This document shows, in pieces, positions 15,165-20,516 of a stretch of 20,516 nucleotides of DNA. This stretch comes from CAZEBW01 sp964510205. GTDB lineage: Bacteria; Chloroflexota; Anaerolineae; VGOG01. The DNA is taken from positions 1 through 20,516 of the forward strand of contig CAZEBW010000065.1 in the NCBI GenBank assembly GCA_964510205.1, in the 5' to 3' direction. A program made the position numbers and the translations under genes. The first letter of the stretch is position 1. Each line of letters starts with the position of its first letter. The notes under the pieces are model-generated. The model saw nothing but the letters and a program-made list of their open reading frames with translations. It was not told where the DNA came from and searched no databases.

Positions 15165-15416
15165 TTAGGCTGATGTTGTCACCAGCGCTTCCCACTCCTC
15201 TCTCTGCCTTGCTGCGCCTTGTTCACCCCAGGCGCGGACCACCCGGTCATCGGAACAGATGGACTGCACAAACACCCTGTACCTCTCCTTTGCATTCCCA
15301 CTGGCGGTGGCATAACGAACCGTAGCCACAGTCAGCAAGGAGTTGGCCACGCGCCGTCCAAAGGCGTCTACAAGCCGGCGTTCTATCCTGGTCTCGATGG
15401 CTGTTTCCGTATCCAT
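15165..15416 (-). CDS. Small protein of unknown function upstream of folD
   Basis: An 83-residue soluble, charged protein that I do not recognise. It has no cysteine motif beyond a single Cys (CSDD), no signal peptide and no membrane segment. Predicted structure is mostly helical, with arginine-rich helices (RIERRLVDAFGRRVANSLL and ERYRVFVQSI). The ATG (15414-15416) has AAGGGG about ten bases upstream, and the stop lies 47 bases before the folD start, which fits co-transcription with folD. Real-gene evidence is the ribosome site, the position and the protein-like composition. It could be a regulator or adaptor, but nothing in the sequence proves it. Confidence 0.6.
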   Translation of the reverse strand: MDTETAIETRIERRLVDAFGRRVANSLLTVATVRYATASGNAKERYRVFVQSICSDDRVVRAWGEQGAARQREEWEALVTTSA

Positions 15417-15436
15417 CTCATCGTTCCCCTTGCCCC

Positions 15437-15535
15437 AGAAACCAGGTTTTTCTCTGCCATAGACAGGATTCTGGCCTGCAAGGTGACTGGAACAATGGTG
15501 TCACCTCGCTTTGGGACGCAAAAAACCTGGTTTCT
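15437..15535. repeat. 99-base nested inverted repeat (MITE-like) between kinase gene and small protein gene
   Basis: Outer arms AGAAACCAGGTTTTT (15437-15451) and AAAAACCTGGTTTCT (15521-15535) are perfect 15-base inverted repeats. Nested within are AGGTGAC (15481-15487) and GTCACCT (15500-15506). The unit has no coding potential and fills most of the 154-base gap downstream of the kinase gene. It looks like a miniature inverted-repeat element. A role as a transcription stop for the kinase gene is possible but not obvious. Confidence 0.65.
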
Positions 15536-15570
15536 TGTGGAACTTAACATTGTCGAGTTAGCTATGGCGC

Positions 15571-17514
15571 CTAGATTGGCGCCTTGACGATCACCGTGGT
15601 CCCCTGGCCGGGTTCCGACTGCACCGCCAGCGTCCCACCCACCAACCGCACGCGTTCATACATACCAATGACCCCCAGCTTACCCATAGCCGCCAGGTGG
15701 TTGATCGGAGTTGGAGGTTTGAACCCTTTGCCATTGTCCTGGATAGTCATCTTGATCGCGCTGTCGGCTAACTCGACCGTAGTAACGACCTCGGTAGCCG
15801 CCGCATGTTTCATCACATTGTTCAACGCCTCCTGCGCTATGCGGAAAAACGTCAGCTCCACCTCGGACGGTAGGCGGCGTTTCCCGCCCACAACCCGAAG
15901 CTCAGCCTGGAGGCCGACCCGATTGAAGTCCGCTATCAATTCCTCCAGCGTAGGCAAGAGACCCAGATCATCCAAGGTAGACGGCCGCAGGTCTTGGCTG
16001 AACCTCCGCACCCTCTGTATCATATTATCCACCGATTCATGGATTTCCCCAATACGCTGGGACGTGGTGTCAGGTCGTTGCTCATAAGAGGCTGCCAGCG
16101 CTTCGAGCTGGCGCGAGAGCCCAACGAGGGATTGGATGGTGTCATCGTGAAGCTCACGGGCAATGCGGCGGCGCTCGTTCTCTTGCGCGCGGGTGATTCG
16201 ACGGGCGTAGAAGCGCATGTTGTCGTACAGATAGGCGTTTTCAATGGCAATGCCGGCTTGGCGTCCAATGCCAGCCAGGATGTCCAGATTACCAGCCAGA
16301 GAGCTTTTTGCCCCATTATTGAAGGTAAAAAGGCTTAACGCGCCAAACGTTCTCACACCGCTCACGATGGGCACGGCCACCACGCTGGCCAAGCCAGCCT
16401 GGACAAACTCAGGCACCGCCTTGGCGTAGGTCTGATAGTCGTCCACAACGATGAGGCGGCCGGTAGTCATCACTTCTCCAGATAGCCCTTCCCCCTCGGA
16501 CACGGTCACCTCCGCCAATTCGCGAGGCAAATTGTGAAGATAGGGATAGATGATGGCATTCCGTTTCTCATCCCACAGCGCCACAACCCCCCCGTCAGCG
16601 CCTACCAGCTCCTGGGCGATCTGCATCACTTTGGGAAGAACCTTGTCCAACTCCAGTTCGGTGGTGATTTCCTCAATCACTTCACACATGCACCGCTCGA
16701 CCTGCAATTGCCTATCCACGTCCTGCAGCAGCCGGGCGTTCTTGATGACCATGCCAATCTCATTGCAGATGGTGGTCATCAGCTTCACTTCTCTTTGAAA
16801 AGAAGGGCAGGGCTCAGGAGAACCTATGGCGAGCAGACCGGTGATCTTGCCTTCCGAGCGTAACGGCATGGTCAGTTGATGCTTTAGGCCCTCGTAGTGC
16901 ACTAACTTTCTGGCCGACTTCAACCCATCCGCGCACTCCGTGATCTCATCTGGCAGGTGACGATGAGCGAAGAGGGTCAATCCCTGTTCCTCTTCATCCA
17001 GGAGATACACCGCACCCGCTTCAACACCCATCGCTCCCAAAACCCTGTCCAACACATCGCTCAGAATCTGTTTCAGTTCCAGGGATTGGGTCAACGCCGT
17101 GTTGATGGCATTGATCGTTTTCAGCCTCGAAACAGCCCTTTGTCTACCCGCCAACATCCCCACCGTAAGGTGGCCGATGATGGCCATCGCAACGATCTCC
17201 GCCAGATCATTCACCGGGTGGGATGAGGCCAGGAAGACACGGGGAAGCATGAGCAGTGCAATGATGCCCAAAGTCACCAGCCCTCCCCTGTGCCCGAAAA
17301 TCGAGGTGGCGCTGATGAGGACGAGAACATACAGGACGAGCTCTACCGCATATCGCGCCAGGGAGTATGCGGCCAATGATTCTACCTCAGGGACATAATA
17401 GCGGAGAAACGCAGCTCCGACCAGTCCAAGCACGAGGATCCAGAAGTCACGGTGGAGCGTGACCTCCTTCAGTTTACCCTTAGCCAGCGTCGAAATCATC
17501 ATCACCTTCTTCAT
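15571..17514 (-). CDS. Membrane sensor histidine kinase, GAF-GAF-HisKA_3-HATPase
   Basis: Sensor kinase of the NarX/DegS type. Residues 24-121 hold about four hydrophobic segments, GAF-like domains follow at about 142-260 and 285-428, then the HisKA_3 dimerisation helix with phospho-acceptor H456 (RRIARELHDD) and the HATPase domain (N565 in ALNNVMKHA, DNGKGF at 593-598, GLG-like KLGVIGM). At 647 residues it is complete. The start ATG (17512-17514) has no clear ribosome site; in-frame ATGs a few codons later (M5, M6) are alternatives. It lies 25 bases downstream of the response regulator gene, so the two form one operon and a cognate pair. GAF domains often bind small ligands, haem or redox cofactors, but nothing here identifies the signal. 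Confidence 0.92.
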   Translation of the reverse strand: MKKVMMISTLAKGKLKEVTLHRDFWILVLGLVGAAFLRYYVPEVESLAAYSLARYAVELVLYVLVLISATSIFGHRGGLVTLGIIALLMLPRVFLASSHPVNDLAEIVAMAIIGHLTVGMLAGRQRAVSRLKTINAINTALTQSLELKQILSDVLDRVLGAMGVEAGAVYLLDEEEQGLTLFAHRHLPDEITECADGLKSARKLVHYEGLKHQLTMPLRSEGKITGLLAIGSPEPCPSFQREVKLMTTICNEIGMVIKNARLLQDVDRQLQVERCMCEVIEEITTELELDKVLPKVMQIAQELVGADGGVVALWDEKRNAIIYPYLHNLPRELAEVTVSEGEGLSGEVMTTGRLIVVDDYQTYAKAVPEFVQAGLASVVAVPIVSGVRTFGALSLFTFNNGAKSSLAGNLDILAGIGRQAGIAIENAYLYDNMRFYARRITRAQENERRRIARELHDDTIQSLVGLSRQLEALAASYEQRPDTTSQRIGEIHESVDNMIQRVRRFSQDLRPSTLDDLGLLPTLEELIADFNRVGLQAELRVVGGKRRLPSEVELTFFRIAQEALNNVMKHAAATEVVTTVELADSAIKMTIQDNGKGFKPPTPINHLAAMGKLGVIGMYERVRLVGGTLAVQSEPGQGTTVIVKAPI

Positions 17515-17539
17515 TATTCACCAATATCGGAACAGCTCC

Positions 17540-18220
17540 TTAGAGCGTATCCTCGAAAGTAAGCCACCCTCTCTTGAGACCGCACACCACGGCCTCGGTG
17601 CGAGAACCCACACTCATCTTATTGAAGATGTTGGCCAGGTGCGTTTGGACGGTGCGCACGCTGATGCTCAGTTCGCGAGCAATCTCATGGTTTGACATCC
17701 CTTGGGCGGCCAGTTTCAGGACCTCTAGTTCCCGCTCCGTGAGCGGAGCCGGACCATTCTCCTCACCAATGCCTTTCCCCGTTGGCCGGGCGAAGCGGTT
17801 GACCACCTTGCGGGCAATGGCCGGATGCAGTATGGACTCGCCGGCGTGCACAGAGCGGATGGCCTTGGCCAGTTCACCAATGTGCACATCCTTCAGCAGA
17901 TAGCCCGCCGCTCCCGCCTCCAAGAAAGCGAAGACATATTGTTCGCTATCGTAGGCGGTCAGTACCAACACGGCGATAGTCGGATTGACAGCCTTGATCT
18001 GCCTGGTCGCTTCTATGCCATTGAGCTTGGGCATCGCGAAATCCATGATGACTACATCAGGATGCAATCTACTAGCGAGTTGAACTGCCTTCTTCCCATC
18101 GCCAGCCTCAGCCACAACCTCCAGGTCGTCCTCCTGCTCCAGCAATGCCTTGGTGCCCTCACGCACCACCGCATGGTCGTCAGCCAGCAGAACCCTGATC
18201 TTGTCCACAGTGCTATCCAC
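17540..18220 (-). CDS. NarL/FixJ-family response regulator
   Basis: DNA-binding partner of the kinase downstream. From the chosen start, the receiver domain (about 7-125) has acidic pair D14-D15, phospho-acceptor D60 (VVIMDFAMP), T88 and K110 (YLLKD). The LuxR-type helix-turn-helix (about 160-222) reads LTERELEVLKLAAQG, then SNHEIARELSISVRTVQTHL. I chose GTG at 18218-18220, which has GGAGAAAGG upstream and gives a compact 226-residue protein. A TTG in the same frame at 18262 would add 14 residues unlike the family. The promoter is not clear. It is the first gene of the two-component operon and lies back to back with folD copy 2. Control of the pathway genes is plausible but unproven. Confidence 0.92.
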   Translation of the reverse strand: MDSTVDKIRVLLADDHAVVREGTKALLEQEDDLEVVAEAGDGKKAVQLASRLHPDVVIMDFAMPKLNGIEATRQIKAVNPTIAVLVLTAYDSEQYVFAFLEAGAAGYLLKDVHIGELAKAIRSVHAGESILHPAIARKVVNRFARPTGKGIGEENGPAPLTERELEVLKLAAQGMSNHEIARELSISVRTVQTHLANIFNKMSVGSRTEAVVCGLKRGWLTFEDTL

Positions 18221-18376
18221 TACCCTTTCTCCAATCACACCGCCATTTGAAGCAAAACTCAAACGGCAACCTTGCCCCGGTGCAATGGCTTAAGCATAAC
18301 TGCTTACCCAAACGTTGGAACTCATACGCCTTTCTGATTAAGACAAATACGGGGGATGAAATGGTTATTCCAACCG

Positions 18377-18405
18377 ATGACAATTCTCGACGGATGTGTT
18401 ATACT
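18377..18405 (+). promoter_or_regulatory. Sigma70-like promoter for folD copy 2
   Basis: ATGACA (18377-18382, five of six to TTGACA) and TATACT (18400-18405, five of six to TATAAT) are separated by 17 bases. The predicted start near 18412 gives a leader of about 34 bases before the ATG at 18446, with AAAGGAG as ribosome site. The 225-base gap to the divergent regulator gene holds no other convincing element. Confidence 0.72.
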
Positions 18406-18445
18406 AAAGACAACAAAATCAAAGTAATCACAAAGGAGATGACAA

Positions 18446-19378
18446 ATGAGCGCTAAGATACTAGACGGCCGAGAGTTGGCCAAATCGTTCCAAGCCGAAG
18501 TCAAGAAAGAAGTGGAGCTGTTCCAATCGGAGCAGAACACCACCCCCACCTTAGCTCTGGTACGTGCGGGCTGGGATCCAGCCTCCATCAGCTACGCCAA
18601 GATGATCAAGCGGACCTGCGAGCGGGTAGGCATTGCCTTCCAGGCTCACACGCGTCCCGATGACGTGAGCGAGGAGGAGCTGGTAGAACTAGTCCACGAG
18701 TTGAATGGGATTGAAGAGATCCATGGCATCATCATCCAGAAGCCGCTGCCCGAGAGCATTACCGATGCCGTGGTCGTCGAAGCCCTGAATCCCGCCAAGG
18801 ACGTAGATGGTATACACCCCCTGAACGCCGGGCGGTTGGCCCAGACCGCCTTCGTTGACCGGCCACAGGACGTCGGGCCTTACTTCGTGCCCTCCGCCCC
18901 GCTCGGCGCCATGGAGCTGCTCAAGCACTACAACATCGAGATAGACGGCAAGCGGGCAGTGATGGTTGCGGCCAGCAATCTGATAGGCAAGCCCATGTCG
19001 CTTCTGCTGGTGCAGCACTGGGCCACAGTGACCGTGTGCGATCTCCACACCAACCCCTTGTACGAGATGACCCGTGAGGCCGACATCCTCTGCTCCGCCA
19101 CGGGTGTAGCCCACCTGATCACGGCTGAGATGGTCAAGCCTGGAGCCGTCGTGCTCGATTTCGGCTTCGCCAAGCTGGATGACAAATGGGTTGGCGACGT
19201 GGATTTCGAGGCGGTCAAGAAAGTTGCCAGCGCCATCACCCCGGTGCCCGGTGGCATCGGCCCCATGACCAACGTCATGCTCATGCAAAAGGTCGTGAAG
19301 GCAGCACAGCGACAGGCCAAGTTCGGGATCAAGTTCGCAGCTCGCGTTGTCCCAGCCAAGCTGCGCCGGGCCGCCTAA
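18446..19378 (+). CDS. folD: Methylene-THF dehydrogenase (FolD family), copy 2
   Basis: Second FolD, 310 residues, aligned without gaps to copy 1 through about residue 290 and with an extra basic tail of about 20 residues (KFGIKFAARVVPAKLRRAA). Y50, Q98 and D121 are conserved, and again the cyclohydrolase lysine position (54) is Ile (SYAKMIKR). Cofactor-site residues differ from copy 1: A176 instead of Arg, and D199-L200-H201 instead of H-S-R; loss of the Arg and gain of an Asp favour NAD over NADP, as inference. The ATG (18446-18448) has AAAGGAG upstream. It is transcribed opposite to the acs operon from its own promoter and ends at a strong terminator. It converges with fchA, the likely supplier of the missing cyclohydrolase step. 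Confidence 0.93.
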   Translation: MSAKILDGRELAKSFQAEVKKEVELFQSEQNTTPTLALVRAGWDPASISYAKMIKRTCERVGIAFQAHTRPDDVSEEELVELVHELNGIEEIHGIIIQKPLPESITDAVVVEALNPAKDVDGIHPLNAGRLAQTAFVDRPQDVGPYFVPSAPLGAMELLKHYNIEIDGKRAVMVAASNLIGKPMSLLLVQHWATVTVCDLHTNPLYEMTREADILCSATGVAHLITAEMVKPGAVVLDFGFAKLDDKWVGDVDFEAVKKVASAITPVPGGIGPMTNVMLMQKVVKAAQRQAKFGIKFAARVVPAKLRRAA

Positions 19379-19405
19379 AGAAGCAAAGCAACACAGCAAT
19401 TCAGG

Positions 19406-19450
19406 AGAGGGATGGTTGGTAATAGCAATCTAGCCATCCCTCTTTCTTTT
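19406..19450 (+). terminator. Rho-independent terminator of folD copy 2
   Basis: AGAGGGATGG (19406-19415) and CCATCCCTCT (19434-19443) form a perfect 10-bp stem with an 18-base loop, followed by TTCTTTT. It starts 28 bases after the folD stop. On the opposite strand no T-run follows, so it would stop fchA transcription weakly at most. Confidence 0.88.
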
Positions 19451-19471
19451 CCCTCATCGCCACCCGTCAAC

Positions 19472-20098
19472 TCACAACTTCTCCACCACCAGATCGTAGA
19501 TCTCGTCGCGCATGACGCCCTTGCCTTCCAGCAGGCCGTCGAGCTTGGCGCGCCTGTCGGCGACGAACTCCTCATCCTTGAGAGCGCCCAGGTTGATGAG
19601 CACGTTGAGGGCCGCGCTGCGAAGGGCGGCTTCGGCCATCAGCACCGCCACGCCGGCGTCGCTCACCGCCCAGACGTTGCCCTTCTCGGCAGCGGGCCTG
19701 CAAAGGTCCATGACCCGGACCGCCGCCTCGGCGATGCGCAGCGGCACGTCGGTAGCGCCTTTCAGCGCCTCCTGCCTGGCCGTGGCCCGCTTGGCCTTCT
19801 GTTCCTCGGTATCGCGGGGCATCTTGGCCGCTTTGGAGTAGGCAGTGTAGGCCTTGACGTCCTCTTCCAGCAAGTCGGTGAGCTCCTTGCGCAGCGCCTC
19901 CGACTTTTCCAGCAGGGCCTCGATGTCTTCCTGGACGTCGGCGTACTTCTTCTTGCCCAACGTCAGGTTGCAGACCATGCTGACCAGGGCCGCGCCCAAA
20001 GCGCCCGACAGCGCCGCCACACTTCCCCCGCCAGGCGCGGGAGCCGAGCTGGATAGCTCATCCAGAAAAGTGGTTACGGGTTTTTCGGTTAACATCAT
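19472..20098 (-). CDS. fchA: Methenyl-THF cyclohydrolase / formimidoyl-THF cyclodeaminase family protein
   Basis: A 208-residue helical protein of the FTCD_C family, which includes formimino-THF cyclodeaminases and the methenyl-THF cyclohydrolase Fch of methylotrophs. The family signature PAPGGGSVAALSGALGAALV lies at about residues 20-39, and the rest is helical with a typical RDEIYDLVV end. In a Wood-Ljungdahl setting, with both FolD copies lacking the cyclohydrolase lysine, conversion of formyl-THF to methenyl-THF is the likely role. A cyclodeaminase for histidine or purine breakdown is the alternative, but no other gene of such a pathway is near. The start ATG (20096-20098) has GGAGG upstream; the next codon is also ATG. 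It converges with folD copy 2 and has its own long leader and promoter. Confidence 0.9.
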   Translation of the reverse strand: MMLTEKPVTTFLDELSSSAPAPGGGSVAALSGALGAALVSMVCNLTLGKKKYADVQEDIEALLEKSEALRKELTDLLEEDVKAYTAYSKAAKMPRDTEEQKAKRATARQEALKGATDVPLRIAEAAVRVMDLCRPAAEKGNVWAVSDAGVAVLMAEAALRSAALNVLINLGALKDEEFVADRRAKLDGLLEGKGVMRDEIYDLVVEKL

Positions 20099-20436
20099 TG
20101 TGCCTCCATTCGTTGGTATAACGACAAGACAAACTTAAGATACCCAAGCTCCAAGCGGACGACAGTCCGCGCCTTCGCCGCTGAGGGCTTAGTCGGGGAC
20201 CTTCAGTCAACAAGAAAGAAATGGGATTGCCAGGGGGATCAACTTCCAAAATCGGGAGGGCGGAAGAGGATGGTCTACAATGGAGTTCAAGAGCCAACGC
20301 TCCAAGAGGGGGAAGCTTGAAACTGTGCTTGGTTGGACGAAGGGGCACGCTCTCCTCCACAGTGAGAATCTCGGATGCCTATCAACAGTTGACAGCATAA
20401 AGAGACAGGTCTTCGCGCCCGTCTCTCATCCCAAAT
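20099..20436 (-). other. Long (about 330-base) fchA leader with hairpins
   Basis: No convincing gene is seen here on either strand. As an RNA it would start near 20430 with a hairpin (AGAGAC at 20401-20406 with GTCTCT at 20421-20426). Nearer the gene is a perfect 6-bp hairpin with a four-base loop (20155-20170, GCGGAC/GTCCGC). Neither has a following T-run. I do not recognise a THF riboswitch, T-box or other known leader. From 20466 to the right edge I see only an imperfect hairpin (CCCCAG with CTGGGG, about 20479-20500). Confidence 0.4.
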
Positions 20437-20465
20437 ATTATATCACAGAATTTCCCAATAGGCAA
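20437..20465 (-). promoter_or_regulatory. Sigma70-like promoter upstream of fchA
   Basis: On the minus strand TTGCCT (20460-20465) and a perfect TATAAT (20437-20442) are 17 bases apart. The bases before the -10 (TGTGATATAAT) partly resemble an extended -10. The predicted start is near 20430, more than 300 bases before fchA, the next gene on that strand. Confidence 0.68.
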
Positions 20466-20516
20466 ATAGTTTCAGCCCCCAGGTGCATTTCAGTTCTGGG
20501 GCGGGACCGAGGGCCT

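Noticed and set aside
18247..18456. Small plus-strand open frame across the folD copy 2 promoter
   Set aside because: It spans the promoter and ribosome site, overlaps the folD start, and has no ribosome site of its own.
20155..20170. GCGGAC/GTCCGC hairpin considered as an attenuator terminator in the fchA leader
   Set aside because: The bases after it on the minus strand are TTGGAGCTTG, not a T-run.
20058..20398. Two minus-strand open frames in the fchA leader (100 and 63 codons)
   Set aside because: No ribosome sites, proline- and serine-rich composition without protein-like pattern, and one overlaps the start of fchA.

Overview
The window is a Wood-Ljungdahl (reductive acetyl-CoA) pathway locus of an anaerobic bacterium with moderately high GC. 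The acetyl-CoA synthase carries the bacterial-type N-terminal CODH-binding region and the corrinoid activator is the RACo type, so this is not an archaeal CODH/ACS. The gene style and the many short palindromic and intergenic repeats would suit an uncultured Chloroflexota (Anaerolineae-like) genome, but that placement is inference from sequence style, not from a search.

Layout. Nearly everything from about 14.1 kb down to the left edge is read on the minus strand as one probable operon: fhs, a small HMA-fold protein, acsA (CODH), acsB (ACS), acsD and acsC (corrinoid iron-sulfur protein), a membrane-anchored alpha/beta-hydrolase-like protein, a PAP2 phosphatase-like protein, acsV (RACo), and acsE (methyltransferase, cut by the window start). 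A sigma70-like promoter with a perfect 12-bp palindrome just upstream of its -35 lies before fhs. Upstream, still on minus, are folD copy 1, an 83-residue protein of unknown function, and a two-component pair (NarL-type regulator, then a GAF-GAF HisKA_3 kinase). On the far right, folD copy 2 (plus strand, own promoter and terminator) converges on fchA (minus strand), which has a long leader and a good promoter.

How the genes fit together. Fhs makes formyl-THF; FchA and the FolD proteins convert it to methenyl- and methylene-THF. The reductase MetF is not in the window. AcsE moves the methyl group from methyl-THF to the corrinoid protein AcsCD, AcsV reactivates oxidised Co(II), AcsA makes CO from CO2, and AcsB joins CO, methyl and CoA. 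Both FolD copies have Ile in place of the lysine (E. coli K54) needed for cyclohydrolase activity, so a dehydrogenase-only FolD plus a separate cyclohydrolase FchA is the simplest reading.

The least explained structure is repeat DNA. Five spacers in the acs operon are filled with arrays of ATCAGGGA/TCCCTGAT-like words that fold into long hairpins and start at the preceding TAG stop codon. A 30-base palindromic repeat occurs once between genes and once inside the hydrolase coding sequence. A 56-base palindromic element and a 99-base nested inverted repeat flank folD and the 83-residue gene.
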